Part shown: positions 1 to 8,728 of the stretch, piece by piece
Position numbering within the stretch: position 1 is the stretch's first letter
Layout: each line of letters starts with the position of its first letter
NCBI GenBank assembly: GCA_900316015.1
Contig: ONBG01000013.1
Span: forward strand, 1-64,000
Reading direction: 5' to 3'
Source: an uncultured Prevotella sp.
Lineage (GTDB): Bacteria; Bacteroidota; Bacteroidia; Bacteroidales; Bacteroidaceae
DNA length: 64,000 nt
Notes under the pieces: model-generated
Databases searched by the model: none
What the model saw: the letters and a program-made list of their open reading frames with translations, nothing else
Told to the model about the DNA's origin: nothing
Made by a program: the position numbers and the translations under genes

Positions 1-82
1 GCCATATCTGTAGGGGTTAAAGGGTTAATACGGTGGCAAAGGTACAAAATTCCCTTTTCATTCCCTTTGGCGAAAGCCGATC

Positions 83-292
83 ATGTACGTTTCATATATA
101 GGATTCCAAACCAAAGAAATTAATGTGGGAGGAAGGTTTAATATCTCTGTGAATTTGGAAGAATCCAATGCCAATCTTGATGAGGTCGTTGTTACCGCCT
201 TAGGGATGTCACGTGAGAAAAAAGCACTTGGATATTCCATGTCAGAATTGAAAGGGGATCATTTAATCTCTTCAGTTATATCCCTCCTATGA
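83..292 (+). pseudogene. SusC/RagA TonB-linked receptor remnant (truncated both ends)
   Basis: The 69 codons encode YVSYIGFQTKEINVGG, then LDEVVVTALGMSREKKALGY. This is the end of the CarboxypepD_reg-like domain and the TonB-box/plug start of a SusC-family outer-membrane receptor. The family is normally about 1000 residues. Here the signal peptide and the start of the domain are missing upstream, and the frame stops just after the plug begins, with a non-homologous tail (residues about 60-69). The sequence before position 83 does not encode SusC in any frame I could read. It is a decayed or recombined fragment rather than a working gene. The ATG at 83 is probably an internal methionine or chance codon. 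Confidence 0.75.
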
Positions 293-319
293 GCACAGCT
301 TGCGTATAGGATTGAGCTT

Positions 320-378
320 AAAAAGTAGATGCAGGCACTAAAAAGTAATGGGAAATAGTGCTTGCGTCTACTTTTTTT
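320..378 (+). terminator. Strong hairpin with T-run after the SusC remnant
   Basis: Two 21-nt arms (320-340 and 356-376) pair completely, with two G-U wobbles and a 15-nt loop. A run of seven T follows (372-378). The shape fits a Rho-independent terminator. A promoter -7 box (TATTTTTG, 380-387) follows directly, so the hairpin separates the remnant from the next transcription unit. Confidence 0.7.
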
Positions 379-379
379 G

Positions 380-387
380 TATTTTTG
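380..387 (+). promoter_or_regulatory. Bacteroidota -7 box before the 516 gene
   Basis: TATTTTTG fits the TAnnTTTG consensus. No good -33 TTTG lies 19-20 nt upstream. The implied leader to the ATG at 516 is about 120 nt. It contains only an 11-codon open frame (411-446) that I cannot support as a gene. Confidence 0.45.
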
Positions 388-515
388 CAATTGTCATAAA
401 ACGGAACGACATGGAAAGAAGCAGGCTTGGAGCATTTATATCGTGAGCAGGGAAACGCCTGCACGATATCTCATTTATAGAAGTTTGACATGATGTATTA
501 GGGAATTGAGCGTAT

Positions 516-1793
516 ATGAAATGTTCAAAAGAAAAATTGGGATGGATCATGGTACTTTGCTTTGCCATGCTGCAATTGTTTTGTTTGGTGGTTTGGGGTT
601 ATACCCCTTATCCTGATAGTAATGATTATTTGCCTTTGGCAAGGCAGAGTGTGCTTGAGCATGGAATCTATCCTACAGCGAAGCAAATGCAGGAATTACC
701 TTTTATTTGGAATTTAGGAGCGATCAATACGCTGGTGGGCAGCTTGTATGTCTTCCACTCTTTCTATCCTGTGCATATTCTTTATATTCTGATGAAGAGT
801 GCATCCGCATGGTTGGTCTTTCTAATAGCCAAGAATCTGACGAATGATACCACAGCTTTTATGGCTCTATGCGTTTACGTATTGTATCCTGCCAACTATG
901 GAGAGGCTAATTCTTTCCTAAGTGAGGTCCCTTTTACTTTTTTTACTTTGCTTTCTGTCTATTTGTTTTTGAAGGAAAAGTATATAGTTTGTGGCTTATG
1001 CCTGGCTATTGGCAATTGGTACCGTCCCCTGTCTTTAGTCTTGTTGGCTATCCTTATCCTGCTTGTTGTTTATCAGAAGAAGGGTCATTCCTTTCTATAT
1101 ATAAGCCGTATCGTGGGAGTGTACCTACTCTTCAATGTTTCTGTAGGATCCGTTAACTATTATCATACGGGCAGATTCTTTTCACAAGCACACACCGGAT
1201 GGATGAATTTGATGCGGCATTCTTGGATAAATGATCAAAATAAAGAGGCAGACTATGCTTTGTTTGATCATCATCATCCGATGTATGTCCCGAATGATAG
1301 CAGGATAGACCCTATCACAAGAGACCATGTTTGGAGGGATCACTTCTTTATATGGCTATCCCATAATAAAAGTGAATATATTCGGCAGATGCCATATAAG
1401 TTAGTGAAAACTTACATATCCGACAATACTACATTTTGCACGTTCTTGCCGGATAAGAAAGAAATTCCTTATCTCTATGGTAAATTAAGCATGAAAACCT
1501 TAGTGAAGGATTTCCCACGATATACAGCATTGCAATGGTTAGTGGTCTACAATCTTATGTATTATTATGCTTTATTGTTCTTGGCAGCTGCTGGTGCTTA
1601 TCTATTATTACGAAAGGGATCGGTATTTAATTTCGTCCTGCTATGTGGCTTTGTTCTTCTATACACTGTATTTATCATGATCATCGTTGGTAAAGGAGAA
1701 TCAAGATTCCATATTCCTATGATGCCCTATTTTATCCTCTTAGCATCCATCGCTATCTTTGGCCTAAAAACAAAACGAGGAAGGAGAGTATGA
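516..1793 (+). CDS. Multi-pass membrane protein, PMT/GT-C glycosyltransferase-like
   Basis: The 425-residue protein has many hydrophobic helices. The first (about residues 10-28) is followed by a short extracytoplasmic loop with the acidic pattern PYPDSNDYLPLAR. This arrangement is typical of GT-C fold transferases (PMT_2/ArnT-like), which use a polyprenyl-phosphate sugar and carry an acidic residue in the first loop. A long soluble stretch rich in His and Asp (about residues 230-330) lies before the last helices. The stop overlaps the hydE start (ATGA at 1790-1793), so the two are probably co-translated, although no functional link between them is obvious. The family assignment rests on topology and the first-loop motif only. 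Confidence 0.6.
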   Translation: MKCSKEKLGWIMVLCFAMLQLFCLVVWGYTPYPDSNDYLPLARQSVLEHGIYPTAKQMQELPFIWNLGAINTLVGSLYVFHSFYPVHILYILMKSASAWLVFLIAKNLTNDTTAFMALCVYVLYPANYGEANSFLSEVPFTFFTLLSVYLFLKEKYIVCGLCLAIGNWYRPLSLVLLAILILLVVYQKKGHSFLYISRIVGVYLLFNVSVGSVNYYHTGRFFSQAHTGWMNLMRHSWINDQNKEADYALFDHHHPMYVPNDSRIDPITRDHVWRDHFFIWLSHNKSEYIRQMPYKLVKTYISDNTTFCTFLPDKKEIPYLYGKLSMKTLVKDFPRYTALQWLVVYNLMYYYALLFLAAAGAYLLLRKGSVFNFVLLCGFVLLYTVFIMIIVGKGESRFHIPMMPYFILLASIAIFGLKTKRGRRV

Positions 1794-2851
1794 AAGCGGT
1801 AGTTGACCGGTTGAGAGCTGACCATATCTTAACTGTAGATGAATATCAGTCGCTCCTATGCGCTGATCAAGAGACGGAAAGGTATTTGTTTCAGAGTGCC
1901 CGAGAAGTGGCAAAGGATGTTTTCGGCAATAGGATCCTGATCCGTGGACTCCTCGAAATCAGTAACTGTTGCCGTAATGATTGCCTATATTGTGGGATAA
2001 GGAAAAGCAATGCCCATCTTTGTCGGTATTCCTTGACCAAAGAAGAAATCCTGGATTGCTGTTGGAGAGGTTATCAATTAGGTTTCAGGACATTTGTCCT
2101 ACAAGGGGGAGAGCCTACCGATGATCGGGACCAGTGGGTGGGGGATGTTGTAAGTGCCCTTCGCTATGATTTCCCCGGCTGTGCCATCACACTCTCATTA
2201 GGGGAAAAGAGTGCTACAACTTATGCCTATTGGAAACAATGCGGGGCAAATCGCTATCTGCTACGACATGAGACCCATAACGAGAGGCATTATCGACAAC
2301 TCCATCCCCAAGAGATGTCGCTGCGTCATCGCCTTCAGTGCTTGCGTTCGCTGAAGGATTTGGGATACCAGACCGGGACGGGAATGATGGTAGGCAGCCC
2401 GTACCAGACTTTACCTGAATTAGTCGAGGATATCCAATATATTCAGCATTTAAGGCCAGAGATGATAGGGATTGGTCCCTTCATTCCCGCCCATCATACT
2501 CCTTTTGCAGATTGGCATGCAGGAAGTGTAGAATTGACAGCACGCCTCTATGCTATTTTCCGGTTGATGTTTCCCCATGCGCTTATTCCATCAACCACAG
2601 CAATGGCTTCGTTGTCACCGGAAGGAAGGAAAATAGGTATCCTTGCTGGTGCCAATGTGATCATGCCTAATCTTTCGCCAATCACCGTTCGAGATGTTTA
2701 TTCTCTTTATGATCGGAAGGAAAATACGGGCATAGAAGCAGCTGAAGGCCTGCCTTTATTAGAAAGAGAACTTGCCACGATTGGTTATGAGATTGACTAT
2801 GGAAGAGGAGATTATGGCTTCCAATGCATAAATAGAGATATAGATAAATAG
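1790..2851 (+). CDS. hydE: [FeFe]-hydrogenase maturase HydE (radical SAM)
   Basis: The 353-residue protein carries the radical-SAM cluster motif CX3CX2C at C61-C65-C68 (CRNDCLYC), within the ISNCCRNDCLYCGIRKSN context seen in HydE and its BioB-like relatives. The stretch MIGIGPFIPAHHTPFAD near residue 225 and the NLSPITVRDVYSLYD-type C-terminal region fit HydE rather than BioB or PylB. HydE works with HydG and HydF to build the two-iron subcluster of the H-cluster. hydG and hydF follow downstream, and the structural genes hydB, hydA and hydC lie beyond. The start overlaps the stop of the upstream membrane protein by four bases. Confidence 0.93.
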   Translation: MKAVVDRLRADHILTVDEYQSLLCADQETERYLFQSAREVAKDVFGNRILIRGLLEISNCCRNDCLYCGIRKSNAHLCRYSLTKEEILDCCWRGYQLGFRTFVLQGGEPTDDRDQWVGDVVSALRYDFPGCAITLSLGEKSATTYAYWKQCGANRYLLRHETHNERHYRQLHPQEMSLRHRLQCLRSLKDLGYQTGTGMMVGSPYQTLPELVEDIQYIQHLRPEMIGIGPFIPAHHTPFADWHAGSVELTARLYAIFRLMFPHALIPSTTAMASLSPEGRKIGILAGANVIMPNLSPITVRDVYSLYDRKENTGIEAAEGLPLLERELATIGYEIDYGRGDYGFQCINRDIDK

Positions 2852-3187
2852 TTAACCATATAACTATGTTACTATTTGAAGCATGTATTACTATATTGTG
2901 TTGATGTCTAAACGATTGACAATGTTATTCAAGTGTATGTAAATACCAATGGCCAATTTTGAATAAAAATACTTCATGATCTGAAGAAATTCATCGAAAG
3001 TTATGAGTTTCTCAGATTTAATACTTATCTTTGCCCATGTGTGTTGATGGATTGCTTTCTTTTTCTTGCACCAAAAGTTAAGCAAATTCCTCGGCATGGA
3101 AATCTTGGGTAAATTTGTTACCCGGAGACTGATCAATAATCTAAATGAAAAATGGTGCTGAATCATGGTCGAATGAAACCTACTTAT
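2852..3187. other. Intergenic region between hydE and the GH3 gene
   Basis: This 336-bp AT-rich stretch holds no convincing gene on either strand. A minus-strand open frame (2891-3199) has no family resemblance, is low in complexity and covers the promoter. A small imperfect inverted repeat, ATAGTTA then TAACTAT, lies just after the hydE stop (about 2850-2870). The only clear signal is the promoter at 3026-3033. Confidence 0.6.
3026..3033 (+). promoter_or_regulatory. -7 box for the bglX-hydG-hydF unit
   Basis: TATCTTTG matches TAnnTTTG exactly. The predicted start near 3040 leaves a leader of about 148 nt before the GH3 ATG at 3188. No ideal -33 element is visible. It suggests that hydG and hydF can be transcribed separately from hydE. 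Confidence 0.55.
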
Positions 3188-5452
3188 ATGAAGAAACAAA
3201 TCGTCTTTATCATCCTATGTCTGGTGTCGGTAACTGTGCATGCAACCTCCGACCGTGACGAGTTTATTTCCCGCCTGATGAGTCGTATGACCTTAGAGGA
3301 GAAGATAGGGCAGCTTAATCTTTTGCCGGGTGGGGATATTGTTACTGGTAAGGTGATGGATAGTCCATTGGCCAAGCTCATCTCCGAAGGTAAACTTGGC
3401 GCTGTGCTGAGTATTCGCGATCCTGAAAAAATCAAGGCACTTCAACAAGTGGCGGTGAAGAAGAGCCGTCTAGGCATCCCATTGCTCTTCGGTTTTGATG
3501 TGATCCATGGCTTCCGTACGGTACTACCTATCCCGTTGGCACAGTCGTGTAGCTGGGATACAACTGCGATCCGTCTTGGTGCGTCAATGGCTGCCTCAGA
3601 GGCAACCTCGCAGGGCATCAACTGGGAATATAGCCCGATGGTCGACATTGCCCTTGACCCACGTTGGGGACGTGTGGCTGAGGGGGCAGGGGAGGACCCT
3701 TTCTTAGGTAGTTGTATTGCCCGTGCCCTGGTTGAGGGCATACAGGGCAACTTTGGACCACACAATGCTATGGCATGCCTGAAGCACTATGCCCTTTATG
3801 GAGCCGCAGAAGCGGGACGAGACTATAACACGGTGGACATGAGCCATGTGCGCATGTATAATCAGTACTTCCCTCCTTATGAGGCAGCAGTCAAGGCTGG
3901 CGCAGGTTCGGTGATGTCGTCGTTTAATTTAGTCGATGGCATCCCCGCTACGGCTAACGATTGGCTGATCAATGACGTGCTACGCCGTCAATGGGGCTTT
4001 GGAGGATTCCTTGTTACTGATTACGGATCCATCGGTGAGATGACCATCCATGGACTCGGTGATGCCGCTCGCTGCGCTGAGCTTGCATTAAAGGCGGGGA
4101 CTGACATGGATATGTGCTCGAATGTTTACATCGCCCAATTGAAGAAACTCGTCGAAGAAGGACGGGTAAGTGAGGAAGATATCAATCAGGCTTGTCGCCG
4201 TGTTTTGGAGGCAAAGTATACCTTAGGACTCTTCCAAAATCCTTATCGTTTCCTTGATGCTAAGCGCATGAAAACCGAACTCTATACCCCTGAGCATCGT
4301 AAGTTAGCACGTGATATGGCTGCTGAGACCTTCGTGCTGTTAAAGAATGAGGGCGATGTGCTTCCGCTCCGCAAACAGGGCACGATCGCTCTCATTGGCC
4401 CGCTTGCAGATGACCGCTCAAACATGGTGGGGTGTTGGTCTACTGCTGACAAGCCCGAATTGTATAGTACCTTAAAAGAGGCAATGGAACGTGCGGTAGG
4501 CAAGGAAGCTAAAGTTGTCTATTCCCAGGGATGTAACGTCTATGATGATTCCACCATGCAGGCCAATTGCTCATTTGGCCGTCCTATCTCTCGTGTAGAT
4601 GCCACCCGTGCCGAACAGGAGGCTCTACAAGTCGCCACTCATGCCGACGTTATCGTATGTGCCATGGGTGAGATGACCGAGATGAGCGGTGAGAGTTCTT
4701 CACGTGCTGACCTGAACTTGCCAGAGGCGCAAATGAGACTGTTGCGTAAACTGTGCGCTACGGGGAAACCCGTTGTTTTGCTTAATTTCGCAGGTCGTCC
4801 TACGATCTTGAAATGGGAGAGTGAGCATTGCCAGGCGATCCTTAACGTATGGTTCGCTGGATCCGAGGCTGCTGATGCGATCTGTGATGTGCTTTTTGGT
4901 GACAAGGGTCCATCTGGTCATCTTACCATGAGCTTACCACAGTGCATGGGGCAAATACCTATTTATTATAACCATCTGAATACAGGGCGTCCTGTGGCCG
5001 AAGGGGCAAAGAAATATTATAAGTATCACAGTAACTACATTGATGTCCGGAACGACGCACTCTATCCTTTCGGCTATGGGCTGAGCTACACAAGATTTAG
5101 CTATGGCAAGCCCATGTTAAGCAGCCCGACAATTGCACACAACGGACAGGTGAAGGCATCAGTTGTAGTGACGAACACGGGCAAGCGTGACGGCTACGAG
5201 GTCGTACAGCTCTATATCCATGACCCGTCAGCACAGATTGCCCGTCCTGTGAAAGAGTTAAAAGCATTTCGCCGCATTCATCTCCAAGCAGGCGAGAGTC
5301 GTCGCGTTGATTTCACGCTAACGCCAGACATGCTGAAATATAAGGATGCACAAGGTCGGGATGTGCTCGATGCCGGTACTTACGATATCATGGTGGGATC
5401 GGACAGTAGCGACCGAAACCTGCAGAAAATGACATTGAGGATGGTTAATTAA
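3188..5452 (+). CDS. bglX: Periplasmic beta-glucosidase, glycoside hydrolase family 3
   Basis: The 754-residue protein starts with a clear signal peptide (MKKQIVFIILCLVSVTVHA), which is why the ATG at 3188 is preferred to one 36 bases upstream. The GH3 N-terminal barrel contains GFDVIHGFRTVLPIPLA, the substrate-binding KHY (LKHYALYGAAEAGRDYN) and the nucleophile Asp278 in GFLVTDYGSI. The GH3 C-terminal domain and a fibronectin-III-like domain (PFGYGLSYTRF onward) complete the usual BglX architecture. It would remove terminal beta-glucose from oligosaccharides in the periplasm. It sits between hydE and hydG, 30 bp upstream of hydG, an unexpected place for a glycosidase. Confidence 0.92.
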   Translation: MKKQIVFIILCLVSVTVHATSDRDEFISRLMSRMTLEEKIGQLNLLPGGDIVTGKVMDSPLAKLISEGKLGAVLSIRDPEKIKALQQVAVKKSRLGIPLLFGFDVIHGFRTVLPIPLAQSCSWDTTAIRLGASMAASEATSQGINWEYSPMVDIALDPRWGRVAEGAGEDPFLGSCIARALVEGIQGNFGPHNAMACLKHYALYGAAEAGRDYNTVDMSHVRMYNQYFPPYEAAVKAGAGSVMSSFNLVDGIPATANDWLINDVLRRQWGFGGFLVTDYGSIGEMTIHGLGDAARCAELALKAGTDMDMCSNVYIAQLKKLVEEGRVSEEDINQACRRVLEAKYTLGLFQNPYRFLDAKRMKTELYTPEHRKLARDMAAETFVLLKNEGDVLPLRKQGTIALIGPLADDRSNMVGCWSTADKPELYSTLKEAMERAVGKEAKVVYSQGCNVYDDSTMQANCSFGRPISRVDATRAEQEALQVATHADVIVCAMGEMTEMSGESSSRADLNLPEAQMRLLRKLCATGKPVVLLNFAGRPTILKWESEHCQAILNVWFAGSEAADAICDVLFGDKGPSGHLTMSLPQCMGQIPIYYNHLNTGRPVAEGAKKYYKYHSNYIDVRNDALYPFGYGLSYTRFSYGKPMLSSPTIAHNGQVKASVVVTNTGKRDGYEVVQLYIHDPSAQIARPVKELKAFRRIHLQAGESRRVDFTLTPDMLKYKDAQGRDVLDAGTYDIMVGSDSSDRNLQKMTLRMVN

Positions 5453-5482
5453 TTCGGATTTTATGAAACTAAATGAAGATAG

Positions 5483-6901
5483 ATGATGTACAACCCTAAA
5501 TCAGAACATGCAGAGGATTTCATTGATGACAGTGAGATCCTCGATACCTTGGATTATGCAGAGCGCAACAAGAACAACCGATCCCTGGTAGAACGGATAC
5601 TCCAGAAAGCCAGTGAGTGTAAAGGAATCTCACACAGGGAAGCGGCAGTACTACTCCTTTGTGAGGAGAAGGATCTGATCGATCGGTGCTTCTCACTTGC
5701 CAAGAAAGTGAAAGAGGAATTTTATGGCAACCGTATCGTCCTTTTCGCTCCCCTGTATTTATCCAATTACTGCGTCAACGGTTGCCTGTATTGCCCTTAT
5801 CATTATAAGAATAAGGTCATCACACGCAAGAAACTAACACAGGAAGAAATCAGGAAGGAGGTCATCGCACTGGAGAACATGGGGCACAAACGACTTGCCA
5901 TAGAGTCTGGTGAGGACCCTGTAAATAATCCTTTAGAGTATATCTTGGAATCTATCCGTACTATTTATTCGACGAAGTCGGGGAATGGGGAGATCCGGCG
6001 CGTCAATGTGAACATTGCCGCGACAGATGTAGAGAGCTATCGCCGATTGAAAGCAGCCGGAATTGGTACCTATATCCTCTTTCAAGAGACCTACAATAAG
6101 AAAAATTACGAGGAGTTGCATCCTACAGGACCTAAAAGCAATTATGCCTACCATACAGAAGCCATGGATCGTGCCCAATTAGGAGGCTGTGACGATGTAG
6201 GCATTGGCGTCCTTTTTGGGCTAACTACCTATAAATATGACTTTGTTGGCCTGCTCATGCATGCAGAGCATTTGGAAGCACGCTTTGGAGTAGGCCCACA
6301 TACCATTAGCGTTCCTCGGATATGCCCCGCGGAAGATATCGCTTTGGCGGATTATCCCAATACTTTACCGGATGATATTTTCGTCAAGATCGTTGCTATT
6401 ATCCGTTTAGCGGCTCCTTATACAGGAATGATTATCTCCACACGCGAGTCACAAAGAGTGCGGGAGAAAGTTTTAGAATTGGGTGTCTCACAGATCAGTG
6501 GGGGGAGCCGCACAAGTGTAGGCGGATATACCACAACGGAACGGCATGATGAGACGGCCCAGTTTGATGTTAGCGACTTACGCACGCTTGACCAAGTCGT
6601 ATCTTGGCTGTTCGACATGAAGCATATCCCAAGTTTCTGTACAGCTTGCTATCGTGCGGGAAGGACCGGGGACCGCTTCATGGCATTGGTAAAAGCCGGG
6701 AAAATTGGGCATTGTTGTACTCCCAATGCCCTCATGACCCTAAAGGAATACCTCATGGATTATGCTTCACCCGATACTCGTAAGAAAGGGGAGGAGATGA
6801 TTGCCCAAGAGGTAGTAAAACTCCCGGAACCGAATATCCGTCGGCTGACCATCCAGCATCTCAAAGAGATTGAAGCGGGGCAGCGCGATTTCAGGTTTTG
6901 A
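5483..6901 (+). CDS. hydG: [FeFe]-hydrogenase maturase HydG (radical SAM tyrosine lyase)
   Basis: The 472-residue protein has the radical-SAM motif C97-x3-C101-x2-C104 (CVNGCLYC) and the HydG/ThiH C-terminal region. The second, auxiliary cluster site is CTACYRAGRTGDRFM starting at C386, with C389 and the pair C411/C412 in GHCCTPNA. These ligands set HydG apart from ThiH. HydG cleaves tyrosine to supply the CO and CN ligands of the H-cluster iron centre. It follows the GH3 gene by 30 bp and precedes hydF by 21 bp, so the three are very likely one transcript. Confidence 0.95.
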   Translation: MMYNPKSEHAEDFIDDSEILDTLDYAERNKNNRSLVERILQKASECKGISHREAAVLLLCEEKDLIDRCFSLAKKVKEEFYGNRIVLFAPLYLSNYCVNGCLYCPYHYKNKVITRKKLTQEEIRKEVIALENMGHKRLAIESGEDPVNNPLEYILESIRTIYSTKSGNGEIRRVNVNIAATDVESYRRLKAAGIGTYILFQETYNKKNYEELHPTGPKSNYAYHTEAMDRAQLGGCDDVGIGVLFGLTTYKYDFVGLLMHAEHLEARFGVGPHTISVPRICPAEDIALADYPNTLPDDIFVKIVAIIRLAAPYTGMIISTRESQRVREKVLELGVSQISGGSRTSVGGYTTTERHDETAQFDVSDLRTLDQVVSWLFDMKHIPSFCTACYRAGRTGDRFMALVKAGKIGHCCTPNALMTLKEYLMDYASPDTRKKGEEMIAQEVVKLPEPNIRRLTIQHLKEIEAGQRDFRF

Positions 6902-6922
6902 GATCAATAAAGATGTACGCAG

Positions 6923-8161
6923 ATGAATGCATCTTCCGACTTCAATCATACTCCTTCAGCCAATCGGTTGCATATCACCTTGTTCGGGCGTAGGAATGTA
7001 GGTAAATCTTCCTTGCTCAATGCACTGACGGGGCAGCAGGTCGCTATTGTCAATGCGTTGCCGGGAACAACTACAGATCCAGTGAAGAAGGCAATGGAAC
7101 TTCCAGGCGTTGGTGCCTGTCTGTTCACAGATACCGCAGGATTTGATGACCAGGGTGAGATAGGAGAACAGAGAATTGGCAAGTCCAGGCTTTGCCTGCA
7201 GATGACGGATCTTGCCATCTTAGTCGTTGCGCCTCTTGAACCTTTTTCCAGGAAGTATATCTCACTTGAGGAGATTTGGACGAGCTATGAACAGGAATGG
7301 TTAGCAGACCTTCATCGTTTGCAGATTCCTTGCATAATCGTTATCAATCAATGTGAGAAAATTGAAAGTGTGAGAAAGGTGGCAGAGGATTTGCGGAATG
7401 TAACATCCTGTCCTGTAATGGAAGTATCGGCTCTTACCCATGAAGGTATAGATGTCCTTCGGAAGGAAATGATCCTGCATCTCCAGCAGATAAAAAATAA
7501 TCAGCCCTCACTTCTGCAAGGGGTCGTCGAAGAAGGCAATGTCGTCATGTTGGTGATGCCACAGGATATCCAGGCTCCGGAAGGACGATTGATTTTACCT
7601 CAGGTGCAGGCGATTCGTGCTTTATTGGACGACCGATGTACTGTAGTATGTTGCACAACAGACAGAATGTTGGACAGCTTGTCTCATCTGGTCTCCGCTC
7701 CCCATTGGATTATTACAGATTCTCAGGATTTTGCGTCTGCATACAAGATGAAACCTCTGGAGAGCAAGCTTACCTCCTTTTCCATTCTTATGGGAGCCAG
7801 CAAAGGTGATCTGCAAACCTTCCGAGAGGGAGCCAAGGCTATTGACCATTTGACTGAGCATTCCCATGTGCTGATTGCGGAGGCTTGTACCCATGTCCCT
7901 CAGTCAGAGGACATCGGAAGAGTAAAGATCCCGAAGCTTCTTCGAGAAAGAATCGGGGAAAGTCTTCAGATTGACATCTGCTCCGGTTCCGACTTTCCCC
8001 GTGATCTATCAATTTACCAACTTATCATCCACTGTGGTGGATGTATGTTCAACCGGAGATTCATGTTATCCAGAATCAATCTTGCTAAGGCAAGTCATGT
8101 GCATATCACGAATTATGGCCTTGCTATAGCAAGACTTTTACATTTACCACTTGATTTCTGA
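6923..8161 (+). CDS. hydF: [FeFe]-hydrogenase maturation GTPase HydF
   Basis: The 412-residue protein begins with a TrmE-like GTPase domain. It has the P-loop GRRNVGKSS (residues 22-30), a switch/DTAG region (TDTAGFDD) and NQCEK as the NKxD-like base-recognition motif. The C-terminal cluster-binding part has HCGGC (H370, C371, C374), the conserved HydF ligand motif. HydF is the scaffold that carries the two-iron precursor to HydA. The gene ends 19 bp from the convergent hydC stop. Confidence 0.94.
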   Translation: MNASSDFNHTPSANRLHITLFGRRNVGKSSLLNALTGQQVAIVNALPGTTTDPVKKAMELPGVGACLFTDTAGFDDQGEIGEQRIGKSRLCLQMTDLAILVVAPLEPFSRKYISLEEIWTSYEQEWLADLHRLQIPCIIVINQCEKIESVRKVAEDLRNVTSCPVMEVSALTHEGIDVLRKEMILHLQQIKNNQPSLLQGVVEEGNVVMLVMPQDIQAPEGRLILPQVQAIRALLDDRCTVVCCTTDRMLDSLSHLVSAPHWIITDSQDFASAYKMKPLESKLTSFSILMGASKGDLQTFREGAKAIDHLTEHSHVLIAEACTHVPQSEDIGRVKIPKLLRERIGESLQIDICSGSDFPRDLSIYQLIIHCGGCMFNRRFMLSRINLAKASHVHITNYGLAIARLLHLPLDF

Positions 8162-8180
8162 GTCGTCTTGACCATGGCCG

Positions 8181-8660
8181 TCAATCTTCTGTTTCCGCCA
8201 GGATTTTTCGAATATCCTGGGGTTGCAGTCTTCCATACACTTTTTCTCCAATCATCATGACTGGAGCTAAGCCACATGCCCCGACACATCTCAGGCAATC
8301 GAGTGAAAACTTCCCATCTGGAGTGGTCTGTCCCACCTCAATATTTAAGGAACGTTCTATTTCCTCTAATAATTTATCCCCACCACGTACATAACATGCT
8401 GTACCTAAGCAAACTGATATGGGATGCCTTCCCTTGGGAGCCATTGTGAAGAATGAATAAAAGGTTACGACGCCGTACACTCTCGATGCAGGGATACCCA
8501 GTTTCCTGGCAATGATACGTTGCATCTCTTCGGGCAAATAGCCGGCTATGGATTGTGCCTCATGCAATATGTTGATTAATTCACCAGGCTGATTTCCATA
8601 TTTGTCGCATATCTTTTCTGTTTCTTCAACAACTGAACAAGCTAATTTTATTTCAGACAT
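8181..8660 (-). CDS. hydC: NuoE-like [2Fe-2S] subunit of NADH-linked [FeFe]-hydrogenase (HydC/HndA)
   Basis: The 159-residue thioredoxin-like ferredoxin is homologous to the 24-kDa subunit of complex I. It has an N-terminal helical part (GELINILHEAQSIAGYLPEE) and VYGVVTFYSFF. The four cluster cysteines lie in CLGTACYVRG and CLRCVGACG. It is the last gene of the hydB-hydA-hydC operon, 68 bp after hydA. In trimeric HydABC enzymes this subunit pairs with HydB to exchange electrons with NAD(H). Confidence 0.92.
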   Translation of the reverse strand: MSEIKLACSVVEETEKICDKYGNQPGELINILHEAQSIAGYLPEEMQRIIARKLGIPASRVYGVVTFYSFFTMAPKGRHPISVCLGTACYVRGGDKLLEEIERSLNIEVGQTTPDGKFSLDCLRCVGACGLAPVMMIGEKVYGRLQPQDIRKILAETED

Positions 8661-8728
8661 AGGCTTACTGTATTTTGATTTTGTGTGATGATAACTGATT
8701 CTCCCTTTTCTTGGGCATGATTAAAAAC

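Noticed and set aside
411..446. 11-codon frame before the 516 gene as a leader peptide
   Set aside because: No codon pattern typical of attenuation and no associated hairpin; too short to support.
2850..2870. ATAGTTA/TAACTAT inverted repeat after hydE as a further partition site
   Set aside because: Shares TAGTTAAC with the parA-flanking sites but lacks the full palindrome and is 48 kb away; chance in AT-rich DNA is likely.
2891..3199. 102-codon open frame on the minus strand between hydE and the GH3 gene
   Set aside because: No family features, odd composition rich in Ile/Asn/Lys from AT-rich DNA, and it covers the bglX promoter and start on the other strand.
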